DNA of 64,000 nt from Anaeromonas sp052088025 (GCF_052088025.1 NZ_JBQCYD010000001.1:62001-126000), one strand, 5' to 3'. Shown: positions 45,315 through 54,157, numbered from the stretch's first letter. A program made the numbers and translations. The notes: generated by a model not told the origin, from the letters alone.

Positions 45315-45450
45315 AGTCAACTACTTATGACTAAAGTCACAAGCTTGTAACTCTCCAGTGGTTTTAATGCCTTTAGGCTCCCATCTTTTTTCACTTTAAA
45401 AGCGTGAGGTTACATTAGGGCAGATTGACTGCTACCCAGACAATATCAGT
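45315..45450 (-). ncRNA. Probable omega RNA (reRNA) at the right end of the tnpB element
   Basis: The 135 bases after the tnpB stop are non-coding and conserved-looking: CTGGGTAGCAGTCAATCTGCCC, GGGAGCCTAAAGGC, CCACTGGAGAGTTAC and the end hairpin CTTGTGACTTTAGTCATAAG. In this family the 3' end of tnpB and the right end form the guide RNA of TnpB, the guide being host sequence just beyond the element. Here that would be the bases downstream of about 45316 on the minus strand. Position is inferred from the family. Confidence 0.6.
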
Positions 45451-46568
45451 TATACTGATTTTGTCACTTCAAAGATGTACTCTATTCCTTTTCTCTGAAG
45501 ATTCATTGCTCCTATTCTATCATCATTAGATTTATAACCACATTTTTTACATAAGAATTTATGGTTTTTCTTATCTCTATTACTTTTATTTATGTGATTA
45601 CACTTAGGGCATTCTTGTGATGTGTATTTTGGACTTACGGCTATAGTCATAGATTTATTAAGCTCTGATTTATATTCAATCATTTTTCTAAGCTGATAGA
45701 ATGACCATGATACATATACATATTTATTCTTTTTATTTACCTTTTCTGTAGCATTTCTTATGCCAGTTAAATCTTCTATAACAAAAAGGGTGTTTTTGCT
45801 GTATTCAGTAACGAGTGCCTTTGATACTTGATGATTTACATCAGTTATCCAACGGTTTTCTCGATTACCTATAGCCTTAAGTCTTCTCCTTGCTGAAGGA
45901 GTACCTTTTTGTTGTAAAGATTTTCTTACTCTTTTATAATGAGCTCTTTTATCTTTTATATGTCTACCTTTAAAAAATGTGGTTTTACCCTTTAAGTCAT
46001 AAGAAGTAGCTATAAAGTTAATACCAAAATCAATACCTACTATTTCATCAATGTTTTCTTCTTTAACATCATCAAATTCTTTAGTCATAGGAATGTGTAA
46101 AAAGAATTTACCATATTTATTTACAAGTTTTGCAGTACCAAATTTCCATGTACCATCAAAATATTTCTCCATTTGATTGATTTCAAAAGGAACTTTAATT
46201 CTTCCTTCTAAAGTATTTACAGAAAACACACCTTTAACTAGGGAATAATCCCTATTCCAAACAAGATCATACTCCGGTTTTTTAAAATTAATTAGATTGT
46301 ATTTATGCTTATTACTCCTTGTACTTTTATATTTAGCTATTGCTGTTTTCATAACATATTGAGCCATTTGAGATCTCATAGAATACTTTTCTTTTAAAGT
46401 TTTATATACTATTTTATGTAAGCTTGTTTGAACTAAATTTTTAGTTTCAAAAACTATTTCAGACACAAAATTACAAGCTCTACTATATGCAAAAACAGTA
46501 TCCATTATTAAATTAATCTGATTAGAATCAGGACTTATCTTAATTTTAGCAGTTACAGTTACTTGCAT
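45450..46568 (-). CDS. tnpB: TnpB RNA-guided nuclease (IS605 OrfB)
   Basis: The 372-residue protein has an N-terminal helix-turn-helix-like domain, a RuvC fold with Asp180 in EIVGIDFGINFIA, Glu265 in LFVIEDLTGIRN and Asp350 in KSNDDRIGAMNL, and a zinc ribbon with CPKC (320-323) and CKKC (340-343). All three nuclease residues and four Cys are present, so the nuclease may be active; TnpB cuts DNA guided by RNA from the element's right end. A TATAAT-like box lies about 40 bases before the start. Its composition fits the surroundings. No TnpA partner is encoded. Confidence 0.94.
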   Translation of the reverse strand: MQVTVTAKIKISPDSNQINLIMDTVFAYSRACNFVSEIVFETKNLVQTSLHKIVYKTLKEKYSMRSQMAQYVMKTAIAKYKSTRSNKHKYNLINFKKPEYDLVWNRDYSLVKGVFSVNTLEGRIKVPFEINQMEKYFDGTWKFGTAKLVNKYGKFFLHIPMTKEFDDVKEENIDEIVGIDFGINFIATSYDLKGKTTFFKGRHIKDKRAHYKRVRKSLQQKGTPSARRRLKAIGNRENRWITDVNHQVSKALVTEYSKNTLFVIEDLTGIRNATEKVNKKNKYVYVSWSFYQLRKMIEYKSELNKSMTIAVSPKYTSQECPKCNHINKSNRDKKNHKFLCKKCGYKSNDDRIGAMNLQRKGIEYIFEVTKSV

Positions 46569-46736
46569 ATCTTTACCTCATTTTTCATCTATATTTCATT
46601 ATCTATATTATATCATACCTTAGGGAACATACGTACTAATTAATTAAAAAATGTAGACTTTTCATCTCATAACTAAAGTCACAAGTATCCAAGTCTAATT
46701 CATAGCCATTAAATGAAAATGTAAATATTATATATT

Positions 46737-46762
46737 AAAGAAGTGGTTTAAACCACTTCTTT
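46737..46762 (-). terminator. Terminator of the MacB-type ABC operon
   Basis: The perfect palindrome AAAGAAGTGGTTT and AAACCACTTCTTT, followed by Ts, lies 11 bases after the permease stop at 46774. On the minus strand it is followed by only a short T tract; on the plus strand by TTTT. Confidence 0.75.
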
Positions 46763-46773
46763 TTTGTATGCTT

Positions 46774-48015
46774 CTATTCTTGCCTAAGTGCCTCTAATAC
46801 ACTTATCTTAGCTGCCTTGTTTGCTGGGTATAATCCTGATAGTACTCCTACTATTGTAGAAAATACAATAGCAAATAATGCTAGCCATATTGGGATTGAT
46901 GTTATATTAGCTTCTAGTCCGTTCATAAACATCTTAGCTACATTATTGATTATAAATGATAATATATAGCTTAAAATCAGCCCTGCAGTTCCTCCTAATA
47001 ATCCTATAAATGTAGCTTCATATAAAAATTGTTTTCGTATATCTTTTATGGATGCTCCTATTACTTTGTTTACACCTATTTCTTTTGTTCTCTCGTAAGT
47101 ACTCATTATCATTGTATTAGTTATACCTACAGCTGCTACAATGAGTGCTATACTTCCAATTCCCCCTAGAAATAGTTGTAAAAATTTAAATACACTACCT
47201 ACTTGTTCTATCATATCCTTTGTTGAATAAGCCATGTATCCTTTATCAGTAATCTCCTTTGATAGTCTATCTATCTCGTCCATATCTTGAGCTACTACTC
47301 TGATGTTAGAATATCCCTCTTTTTCAATTATGTCTCTAGTTTTTTGCTTTTCTTCTACCATAGCTACTAATTCATCTATATCCATTACTGCTGAATAATC
47401 TTCTGCTCCTCCAGTAGATTTTAATATTCCTGTAATTCTAGTACGATATTTTTTTAAAGTATTATCTTCTTCTGATTCTGAAAATCCATCTGAAAAACTG
47501 ATAGAAGAAGAACTTCTTAATAAATCTTTTTCACTTTCTTTAGAAATCTGTTCTGCAAGGCTTGATCCCAATATAATAGAGCTATTCCTTGGGAAACGCC
47601 CTTCTTTTAATTCATATCCTAATTCATCAATTTCTTTTGTATCAATACCTGTAAAAGTAGCTCCTATACTTTCTCTACCTATATTTAATTCACCATAGGT
47701 TTGATATATAGGAGTAACTGCTTTTACTCCATCTAACTGCTTTAATTCATTTACATTTTCTTTTTTTAATATCTTTATACTATCCCCCTCAGTAGGACCC
47801 ATACTCGCTCCAGGATAAACTTCAATACTTGTCATATTTCCACCTTCAAATTCACCTGTAACGCTTTCTTCAAGTCCTACTCCTAATGAAACCATGGTTA
47901 TTATGCCTGCTGTACCTATCATAATACCTATAAGGGTTAATATAGTTCTAAGTTTTCTTCTCCATAAACTCATCCAAGCAAATTTTATTATATCTTTATC
48001 TATCATATTATTCAT
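46774..48015 (-). CDS. MacB/FtsX-type ABC permease
   Basis: A 413-residue protein with one N-terminal membrane helix (LRTILTLIGIMIGTAGIITMVSLGVG), a large extracellular MacB-core domain of about 200 residues, and three C-terminal helices with the FtsX core (GIGSIALIVAAVGITNTMIMSTYERTKEIGVNKVIGAS). The last residues SVLEALRQE are typical. It forms an exporter or mechanotransmission complex with the ATPase encoded upstream at 48904. Antimicrobial-peptide resistance or export of a lipoprotein is possible, but the substrate is unknown. Confidence 0.93.
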   Translation of the reverse strand: MNNMIDKDIIKFAWMSLWRRKLRTILTLIGIMIGTAGIITMVSLGVGLEESVTGEFEGGNMTSIEVYPGASMGPTEGDSIKILKKENVNELKQLDGVKAVTPIYQTYGELNIGRESIGATFTGIDTKEIDELGYELKEGRFPRNSSIILGSSLAEQISKESEKDLLRSSSSISFSDGFSESEEDNTLKKYRTRITGILKSTGGAEDYSAVMDIDELVAMVEEKQKTRDIIEKEGYSNIRVVAQDMDEIDRLSKEITDKGYMAYSTKDMIEQVGSVFKFLQLFLGGIGSIALIVAAVGITNTMIMSTYERTKEIGVNKVIGASIKDIRKQFLYEATFIGLLGGTAGLILSYILSFIINNVAKMFMNGLEANITSIPIWLALFAIVFSTIVGVLSGLYPANKAAKISVLEALRQE

Positions 48016-48017
48016 AA

Positions 48018-48899
48018 CTAAAATCCAAATAATCCTTTGATAAATCTAATAAATACATTACCTTCTTGTTTTTTATCATTAGAACTATCAACATTTTCCC
48101 CTGATTTCACATTATATTTTAGCTTCTTTTCTATCTCAGTATTTTTATTCATACTATCAATATAGCTTACTTTTACATTTATATCTTTTTCTCCATCTTC
48201 ATCAAATATAGCATCAAAAGTATAGCTATCAAAATCACCACTATTAAAATTGCCTAGATATTCTGTATAGTTGTTTTCTCCTTCTCCTTCTACAGACACA
48301 GTTACTCCTTTAACTTCAGCTTTTGAATTATTCACTATATTTATAGTTGACTCTACAGGTTCTCCTATAGCTAAATCTCCATAATTATCTTTACCTAATA
48401 ATTTTATATTTTCTTTTTCAGATAACAATATACCTATTATTTGATCTTCTGAATAAGTATTTCCATTATAATCAGTATAATCTAAGGAAACCACTAAATT
48501 ATAATTACCTGCTTTCATATTAGGTGAAGCATACAAGTCATATACTACTTCTTCTTTTTTATCAGCCTTTATTAATGAAACATATTTTATATTACTTTGA
48601 TTTAAAGGTGAAAAATCATCTAATTTCACTTCTGCTTCTTCTGCCTGTAATTCTCCTGTTGGTATTTTTTCTTCTGATATTTTATCTTTTAATGTCAACT
48701 TTATTTTTCTTGCATGGTATTCTCCATAATTATTTAATGTTAATTTTATTTTGAAATTTCCTCCTGGACTAATCATTTCAGGTTCTATTTTGTATTCTGA
48801 AATTACTAGTTCAGGACTTTTAGGAACTGCATATGTATTAGTTGATACTAAAAACATAATTATAAAAATAAGTCCTATAAATACTACTTTCCTTTTCAT
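48018..48899 (-). CDS. Exported CARDB/COG1361-like adhesion-type protein
   Basis: A 293-residue secreted or anchored protein with a signal peptide (VVFIGLIFIIMFLVSTNTYAVP) and two immunoglobulin-like beta-sandwich repeats: SPGGNFKIKLTLNNYGEYHARKIKLTLKD with YNLVVSLDYTDYNGN, and a second near ILSEKENIKLLGKDNYGDLAIGEPVESTINIVN. The end is FIRFIKGLFGF, possibly a weak membrane contact. COG1361 proteins often accompany MacB-type ABC genes and may extend the transporter outside. Start at 48899 after GAGGAAG. It is encoded between ATPase and permease in the same operon. Confidence 0.82.
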   Translation of the reverse strand: MKRKVVFIGLIFIIMFLVSTNTYAVPKSPELVISEYKIEPEMISPGGNFKIKLTLNNYGEYHARKIKLTLKDKISEEKIPTGELQAEEAEVKLDDFSPLNQSNIKYVSLIKADKKEEVVYDLYASPNMKAGNYNLVVSLDYTDYNGNTYSEDQIIGILLSEKENIKLLGKDNYGDLAIGEPVESTINIVNNSKAEVKGVTVSVEGEGENNYTEYLGNFNSGDFDSYTFDAIFDEDGEKDINVKVSYIDSMNKNTEIEKKLKYNVKSGENVDSSNDKKQEGNVFIRFIKGLFGF

Positions 48900-48903
48900 T
48901 AAA

Positions 48904-49593
48904 TCACTTCCTCTCATCTTTCAATATCTTACCATCTTTAAGTGTTATTATCCTGTCACAAATATTTGCTACATTAATATCATGAGTTACTATTATAAAG
49001 GTCACTTTACTCTCTTTATTCATCTTAGTTATAAGGGATAATATTTCTCTACCTGTTTCTGAATCTAAGTTTCCTGTAGGTTCATCACAAAGGACTATTT
49101 CAGGATTATTTACAAGGGCCCTTGCAATACTCACCCTTTGCTGTTGCCCTCCTGATAACTCACCAGGTCTATGATCTTTTCTATCATCTAATCCTACTAA
49201 TTTTAAAGCATTAGTCGCCATATCTTTTCTTTTATTTTGTGCTACTCTAGCATATATAAGAGGCATCATGACATTTTCAAGAGCTGATAATGTAGGATTT
49301 AAATTAAATGATTGAAATATAAAGCCAACATTATCTCTACGAAATAAGCACATATCATTTTCAGTGTAATTTGTAATATCACTATCTTTAATTCTAACAT
49401 CACCTTTTGTAGGTTTTACAAGTCCTCCTGTAACATTTAGCAAAGTAGATTTACCAGATCCAGAAGGACCGATTAAAGCCGTAAGCTCTCCTGAAATTAT
49501 ATCTAAATCTACATCATCAAGTGCCTTTACTATGCTTTTTCCCATCTTATAATGCTGAGATACATTTTTAAGTTCTATTATATTTTCCACCAA
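48904..49593 (-). CDS. ABC ATPase of MacB/LolD type
   Basis: A 229-residue single ATPase domain with Walker A GPSGSGKST near residue 41, the Q-loop FIFQSFNLNPTLSALENVMMPL, signature LSGGQQQRVSIARALVNNPEIVLCDEPTGNLDSETG and H-loop VTHD. These are diagnostic for the LolD/MacB group. Its stop overlaps the upstream region of the CARDB-like gene, with the start codon following in frame after 4 bases. It pairs with the permease at 46774. Confidence 0.95.
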   Translation of the reverse strand: MVENIIELKNVSQHYKMGKSIVKALDDVDLDIISGELTALIGPSGSGKSTLLNVTGGLVKPTKGDVRIKDSDITNYTENDMCLFRRDNVGFIFQSFNLNPTLSALENVMMPLIYARVAQNKRKDMATNALKLVGLDDRKDHRPGELSGGQQQRVSIARALVNNPEIVLCDEPTGNLDSETGREILSLITKMNKESKVTFIIVTHDINVANICDRIITLKDGKILKDERK

Positions 49594-49600
49594 ATCACCT

Positions 49601-50278
49601 TTACTGAACCATATTACTTAAATTATTGTTTATAATTGCAGAGCCTACTACAAATAATGTAGTAACAAGGAATATACCTATATTTATTAATGCACTTTTT
49701 TTCATAGAAATGTTAAATAATACTTTTATACCTACGATTAAAAGTACTAATTGCCAAATAGACCAGATGTTAACTACAGATAATATACTATCCATAGTAG
49801 TAGCATCTGCAGATGGATTTGAAAACAAACTTTGGATTACACCTGCTATTACTACTGGATAAGATGATACTATAACTATAGCAAACATTTCTTTGAATTT
49901 GCCTTGCCCCTTAAATAATTTTGTAAATATATATCTAAAAAAAGCCGAAATTAAATATGTAAGTGTAAGCATTAAAATTGTACCAAGTATAAGAAAAGCA
50001 GGTGAAGAAAAAATTCCAACAATATTCTGAGTCGCTTCCAACTGTTCCCCACTTAATCCTTCTAAAGCTTGATTTGTTATTTCATCTGTTTTTGTACCTG
50101 CAATTACAGCAGTAACTGCTGATAAAATAGTAATTATTATAAAATGAATTAAAATTTTAGGATTTTTCTTAAATTCCTCAAAAAATCTACTAGGTTTTGT
50201 TATGTACCATTTAATTTTTTGTCCTAAACTAACTTTCTCATCCTCCATAATTAAATCTCTTTCATTTTCTTCATTCAT
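49601..50278 (-). CDS. Yip1-domain membrane protein
   Basis: A 225-residue protein with a charged start (MNEENERDLIMEDEKVSLGQKIKWYITKPSRFFEEFKKNP) and five membrane helices, with MFAIVIVSSYPVVIAGVIQSLF and SIWQLVLLIVGIKVLFNIS typical of Yip1-like bacterial proteins. Its location before the MacB-type ATPase with a 7-base gap makes it the first gene of that operon. Role is unknown; in this context it may assist membrane trafficking of the exporter or its cargo. GGGAG precedes the ATG. Confidence 0.85.
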   Translation of the reverse strand: MNEENERDLIMEDEKVSLGQKIKWYITKPSRFFEEFKKNPKILIHFIIITILSAVTAVIAGTKTDEITNQALEGLSGEQLEATQNIVGIFSSPAFLILGTILMLTLTYLISAFFRYIFTKLFKGQGKFKEMFAIVIVSSYPVVIAGVIQSLFSNPSADATTMDSILSVVNIWSIWQLVLLIVGIKVLFNISMKKSALINIGIFLVTTLFVVGSAIINNNLSNMVQ

Positions 50279-50403
50279 GCCAACACACTCCCTTTTATTA
50301 TTAAAATTAATTTATTACTAAATATATTAGTTCTACAATTATTACATTACTCCTTTAATCTACTATAATTTGATATAATTGTAATCTAATATATTTTTGA
50401 CTT

Positions 50404-50499
50404 TTATAAATAGAATATAAATATACCAAAAAGAAAAACTGCAAATATACCTAATACTTTTATTAGAATACTCATAATATCATCATTTTTCAAATTCAA
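50404..50499 (-). CDS. Candidate quorum-controlled hydrophobic peptide (31 aa)
   Basis: The frame starts at a TTG (50499) after AAGGATG (50508-50514) and encodes a short polar head (NLKNDDIMSILIKVL) followed by a single hydrophobic helix, GIFAVFLFGIFIFYL. The evidence that it is real is its promoter: a clean sigma-A promoter with a LytTR-type repeat pair right behind the -35, matching the sites of agrB and the bacteriocin gene. The start codon is weak, and an ATG eight codons later is possible. The role could be a bacteriocin accessory, a leaderless toxin-like peptide or a membrane protectant; none can be shown. Confidence 0.45.
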   Translation of the reverse strand: MNLKNDDIMSILIKVLGIFAVFLFGIFIFYL

Positions 50500-50538
50500 A
50501 TTTAGCACATCCTTATTTTTCCTATATGCCTCTATGAT

Positions 50539-50602
50539 ATTATATTGATACACAATTTACAATAGCAAATGGATGAATGGTAGTTTTATCGGTATGAATG
50601 AC
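50539..50602 (-). promoter_or_regulatory. LytTR repeat pair and promoter C (before the 31-residue peptide)
   Basis: On the minus strand GTCATTCAT (50594-50602) and ACCATTCAT (50573-50581) are separated by 12 bases, a 21-base period. Four bases on comes -35 TTGCTA (50563-50568), then after 18 bases TATAAT (50539-50544). This is the layout of AgrA/LytTR-activated promoters. Confidence 0.75.
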
Positions 50603-50607
50603 ATTTT
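50567..50607 (+). repeat. 41-base direct repeat, copy 1 (pairs with 54776-54816)
   Basis: The sequence from AAATGGATG to ACATTTT is identical at 36 of 41 positions to 54776-54816 in the same orientation. The two copies flank the bacteriocin genes and contain the LytTR repeats and -35 boxes of promoters C and A. Confidence 0.85.
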
Positions 50608-50820
50608 AGATATAAAAAATACCCATTTTTTTGTTTATGAGCACCTTTTATAAAAATATTTAATTTTATTTTAAATTATACAAAAATTAATTTTCAATTT
50701 TTTATAAGATGAAATGTTAAGAGTATGGATATTACTATATCCTTTTTAAATTATTTATGCGTTCTTTTTTTGAATTTTTTGGTAGATTATATTAACCTCA
50801 AGTCTATGATAAGTCACTAA

Positions 50821-52290
50821 TCATCTTGCATTAATACGATAATCATTTAATTTTAATAAAGTTAATATCAATAATGATATTATTAAAATAATCAATGCAG
50901 TAAAAATTGCAGCAAATTCAATAGCCATTTTCTTGCTTAAAATAAGTATGATAAAAAATGAGGCTATTACTAATGCTATATTTGCAAATGTTAGGATTGC
51001 ACTCATTAACATAGATTGTCTAATTTTCTTGGTTTTTCTTATTATAAAACTTCCAAAACAAAATATATGCAGAGAAAAAATTATTATTGACTCAGAATAT
51101 GTAATTGAGCTAAGTAACTCAACAATTGAAGGTTTTACTATATTACTTACTATGATTAGTGAAACTACATTATATAAACTAAACTTAACAAAAGGCAACA
51201 AACTAATCCAAAAATATTTAGTATAAGTAGTAAATGGATATAAACTAAAACTATTATATTGTATTTGCTTTAACCATATTCTTGATGTGCTCATTGTAGT
51301 AATAACAAAAGAGCTAATGGAAGAAGTAATTAAAATGATATATTTTGTTGGTAGAGGTTCACCAATGTTGTTTATAGTTTGTGATAATCCAACACCAAAA
51401 ATCACCGTGAGTAACACACCGAAAATTAATGGGAAATCTAATAGAATAAATTTTTTTTGAATTTTTTCTGCCTTCCATTGTCTCAGTAGTAAAACAACTC
51501 CCCCACTTAAGCTGTCAGCTAGTATAGAATTTGAAATATCTTTTTTAACATACCAACTTCTTTTCTTAATTGACGAAGTATTATACTCTAATATATCATT
51601 ACATTGTAAAGCTTTATAGATTATTAACCGATATACTGCATATCCATACACAAAGGAAATTAACGCTATTAAGGGTATCATAAATTTCTTTAGATTATTA
51701 AGGTATTTATACAATAATGCGAACGGTTCTATTATACCTGTTTTCAAAAATGACCAAAACATCAATGAAATAAATATTATCGCCAAAAAGGACATTATAA
51801 TCCTTCTATTTATTTGTTTAATATTAAGATGCCAAAGCAAAGATGATAATAACATGGCTGTGAAAATAATTATGACAATATATTGAATTAGAACCATGAT
51901 CTCAAATAAAGGGTTAGTCGAAAGCCTTATAACAATTATAAATATATATATAATTATAACAAGAGAAGGTAGACTGACTTTAATAAACTTATTAAAATAT
52001 CCATATTGAATCACTTCATTACTTGTTATGGGCAAAAGCTTTATATAAAATTTATCTTGTTTACTATATAAAACAGGGGAGTGCCAGCAAAACTGAATCC
52101 AATATACAAAAAATATAACAGGACCAATGATATATACCCTGTATATATTAATAGCATAAATATTTAAGCTTAATATTTTATTGTAAATAAATATATAACT
52201 TGCCACCAACATAACAAGAAATATCATCGAACTTATTTTAGACACTTTTCTACGTAATGAGCGAAATAATAGAAACTTTAAATCATTCAT
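50821..52290 (-). CDS. Bacteriocin-cluster ABC permease
   Basis: A 489-residue very hydrophobic protein with about 11-12 predicted membrane helices (for example ISSMIFLVMLVASYIFIYNKIL near the start and FAAIFTALIILIISLLILTLL at the end). It resembles ABC-2 type permeases of bacteriocin exporters but has no sharp motif. Its ATG overlaps the ATPase stop (GATGAATGA), so the two are coupled, and AAGGAAT precedes it. It is the last of six minus-strand genes beginning with the bacteriocin precursor. It likely exports the peptide, protects against it, or both. Confidence 0.8.
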   Translation of the reverse strand: MNDLKFLLFRSLRRKVSKISSMIFLVMLVASYIFIYNKILSLNIYAINIYRVYIIGPVIFFVYWIQFCWHSPVLYSKQDKFYIKLLPITSNEVIQYGYFNKFIKVSLPSLVIIIYIFIIVIRLSTNPLFEIMVLIQYIVIIIFTAMLLSSLLWHLNIKQINRRIIMSFLAIIFISLMFWSFLKTGIIEPFALLYKYLNNLKKFMIPLIALISFVYGYAVYRLIIYKALQCNDILEYNTSSIKKRSWYVKKDISNSILADSLSGGVVLLLRQWKAEKIQKKFILLDFPLIFGVLLTVIFGVGLSQTINNIGEPLPTKYIILITSSISSFVITTMSTSRIWLKQIQYNSFSLYPFTTYTKYFWISLLPFVKFSLYNVVSLIIVSNIVKPSIVELLSSITYSESIIIFSLHIFCFGSFIIRKTKKIRQSMLMSAILTFANIALVIASFFIILILSKKMAIEFAAIFTALIILIISLLILTLLKLNDYRINAR

Positions 52291-52996
52291 CTTTATCAAT
52301 TCCTTTATTGCCACTGGTAAGCTCCAAGAAATATTTAGACAATTGTTTACCATTTAACTCTTTGTAATGTATATCATCTAAAATTTGACCTTTATCTAAT
52401 ATAATAGCTCTGTCCCATATTAAATTCATTGAATCTAATATGTGTGTTGAAACCATTAATGTTTTATGATGTTTTTTATACTTCAACATGTATTTCTTTA
52501 ATTGGTCTATGGACTGGGGATCCAATCCTACAAAAGGTTCATCAATCAGTAAAACATCAGGATTATATATTAAAGTCATAATTATGCTTGTTTTTTGAAG
52601 CATACCCTTTGACAATTCATCACCCAACTTATCCTTGTGTTCTAATAAATTAAACTCTTCACACAATTTTTTAGCTTTGTATTTCCAATCATCTACTTTA
52701 TAAATACGTGCAGTAAATTCAATATGATCCCACAATGTAAGATCTTCATATATTTCAGGCGTCTCTGGAATATAACCTAATTTTTTTTTTGCAATAATAG
52801 ATCTGTTATTATGTCTATCTATATGAATCCTCCCCGAATAATTAATTAATCCAGATATACTTTTCATTAAGGTGGATTTCCCAGCACCATTTCTTCCACA
52901 TAATAGCGTAATTTCACCCGATAATATCTTAGTGTTGAGATTTTTTATAAAAATTTTATTATTATATTTTTTTTTCAAATTTACAATTTTTATCAT
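52283..52996 (-). CDS. Bacteriocin-cluster ABC ATPase
   Basis: A 237-residue single ABC domain: Walker A GRNGAGKST near residue 37, signature LSKGMLQKTSIIMTLI, Walker B VLLIDEPFVGLDPQS and H-loop MVSTH. The cysteine before the Walker A (LLCGRNGAGKST) is like that in many lantibiotic and bacteriocin-immunity ATPases. It couples by overlap to the 489-residue permease. In circular bacteriocin systems an ATPase of this kind is needed for secretion and adds to self-protection. Confidence 0.93.
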   Translation of the reverse strand: MIKIVNLKKKYNNKIFIKNLNTKILSGEITLLCGRNGAGKSTLMKSISGLINYSGRIHIDRHNNRSIIAKKKLGYIPETPEIYEDLTLWDHIEFTARIYKVDDWKYKAKKLCEEFNLLEHKDKLGDELSKGMLQKTSIIMTLIYNPDVLLIDEPFVGLDPQSIDQLKKYMLKYKKHHKTLMVSTHILDSMNLIWDRAIILDKGQILDDIHYKELNGKQLSKYFLELTSGNKGIDKDE

Positions 52997-53007
52997 AACT
53001 TAACCTC

Positions 53008-53499
53008 TCATAATTTAAAAATTATCATAAACCCTAAAGATAATAATAATAATATAATAGAAGAGTTTACTGAGTATTTTTTTTCAATACAAATATTTTT
53101 TTTAATACTATTTAAAAGTATCAAATACGCAGGAAGCTTGATGATAATAGTAATCAAAGTCCCTATCATGGTATTTGGTAATGACAATATTTCTACAACA
53201 AAATTCGTGATTGAAAATAAAGGAAGCCAAGATAATATTTTGATTGTTTTTGATATAAATATAGAGAATGGTGTTACATCTTTTAATACCGCATTTGCAA
53301 AATAAACAAATAGACTGAAAAGAAAAACTAAAATAAAATATACAAAAACATTGAGTACAACTCCAGAAAAAACAATCATAAGAAGAGATAAATCAACTTC
53401 TTTTACTAAAGAAACTCTATTAACTAATATTGAAAACACTGAAACAATACTAGTCAATATTATAGTCTGAATACTTATTAATAAATCAGTTCTTTTCAT
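53008..53499 (-). CDS. Bacteriocin-cluster membrane protein (163 aa)
   Basis: A 163-residue membrane protein with about five helices (LLISIQTIILTSIVSVFSILV, SLLMIVFSGVVLNVFVYFILVFLFSLFVYF, IKILSWLPLFSITNFVVEIL and others). It does not match a named family that I can identify from motifs, though the fold may be Yip1-like. Similar-sized membrane proteins of unclear job occur in circular bacteriocin clusters, where they are needed for maturation or export. It sits 10 bases from the SpoIIM-like gene and 11 from the ATPase gene, so cotranscription is almost certain. Confidence 0.75.
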   Translation of the reverse strand: MKRTDLLISIQTIILTSIVSVFSILVNRVSLVKEVDLSLLMIVFSGVVLNVFVYFILVFLFSLFVYFANAVLKDVTPFSIFISKTIKILSWLPLFSITNFVVEILSLPNTMIGTLITIIIKLPAYLILLNSIKKNICIEKKYSVNSSIILLLLSLGFMIIFKL

Positions 53500-53509
53500 A
53501 TGCCCTCCT

Positions 53510-53995
53510 TCATATGTATCTTATTAATTCAGGGGTAATATATGATTCGATTATAGCCAACAATATTGTCACAAATAAATGCATTAACAATAGTTTAATA
53601 AAAACACGTGGATTATTCCTGAATAAAATTCTCCCTTTATTAATAATGAATGCAGTAGCTAAAATACTTGGGATTTCAAAAATACCATGTGGTAATAAAA
53701 GTATTAGCAATCTAGGATTAAATTTTATCACCCATGTTATGGATACACCCAATACTAATCCATTTTGAGCAATAATTATAACTGGAGGTATTGGTGATAA
53801 TAATGATGTAATATATATTATTAGTATTAACATCATATTATTATTTAAAATTTTTCTAAATGACTTATGTTTATCTAAGTTAACTATATCCCCCGATTCT
53901 GGATTAATTAAGATAGCTAATAGAATTCCAATCATAAAAAATAAGAAAAATACGGTGATTATTCCTCTCACTGTACTAAATGATTTCAATTTCAA
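53510..53995 (-). CDS. SpoIIM/DUF95 family membrane protein
   Basis: A 161-residue protein with about four to five membrane helices and the family hallmark: SPIPPVIIIAQNGLVLGVSITWVIKF followed by LLLPHGIFEIPSILATAFIINKG. The PHG(I/L)FEIP motif is diagnostic for the SpoIIM/DUF95 group. Family members are a constant part of circular bacteriocin clusters (for example the AS-48 and circularin A systems), where they are required for production. The start is a TTG, 3 bases after the stop of the immunity-type gene. This gene is the strongest context support for the bacteriocin reading. Confidence 0.9.
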   Translation of the reverse strand: MKLKSFSTVRGIITVFFLFFMIGILLAILINPESGDIVNLDKHKSFRKILNNNMMLILIIYITSLLSPIPPVIIIAQNGLVLGVSITWVIKFNPRLLILLLPHGIFEIPSILATAFIINKGRILFRNNPRVFIKLLLMHLFVTILLAIIESYITPELIRYI

Positions 53996-53998
53996 TTA

Positions 53999-54157
53999 CT
54001 ATTTCCCCTTTAAATTAATTATAAAGAATAAAATCGAAACAATGAAGAAGATTATAGCAATAGTAAGATTCATTGCCTCCTTTGTCACAAATGAATACAC
54101 TAGTAATACAAATAAAACAATCATTATAATAGTTAATACAGTTTTTAAAATATTCAT
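53999..54157 (-). CDS. Putative bacteriocin immunity protein (52 aa)
   Basis: The 52-residue protein begins NILKTVLTIIMIVLFVLLVYSFV, one membrane helix, continues with a short polar turn (TKEAMN) and a second helix (LTIAIIFFIVSILFFIINL), and ends in a basic KGK. Small, two-helix, cationic proteins in this position are the usual immunity proteins of circular bacteriocins. It sits between the precursor gene and the DUF95 gene, with GAGGTGA upstream and only 3 bases to the next start. It is too short for standard gene callers. Immunity is inferred from size, topology and position. Confidence 0.75.
   Translation of the reverse strand: MNILKTVLTIIMIVLFVLLVYSFVTKEAMNLTIAIIFFIVSILFFIINLKGK

Larger units (their letters stand above)
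45310..46700 (-). mobile_element. IS200/IS605-family element with tnpB only
   Basis: The tnpB gene is bracketed by two direct copies of a 20-base imperfect hairpin, CTTATGACTAAAGTCACAAG (45324-45343) and CTCATAACTAAAGTCACAAG (46666-46685), identical at 18 of 20 positions. Same-orientation subterminal hairpins are the end structure recognised by TnpA in this family. The exact outer ends cannot be fixed from sequence, so the coordinates are approximate. No tnpA is present, so movement would need TnpA in trans. Confidence 0.85.
50279..50820. other. 541-base intergenic stretch
   Basis: This AT-rich stretch between the Yip1 gene and the bacteriocin ABC permease contains the short peptide gene at 50404-50499 and promoter C. 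Between 50610 and 50820 I see only A/T-rich sequence with a weak GGATAT-AGTA-ATATCC hairpin near 50730-50745, which may help end the bacteriocin transcript, and no coding frame. Confidence 0.6.
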
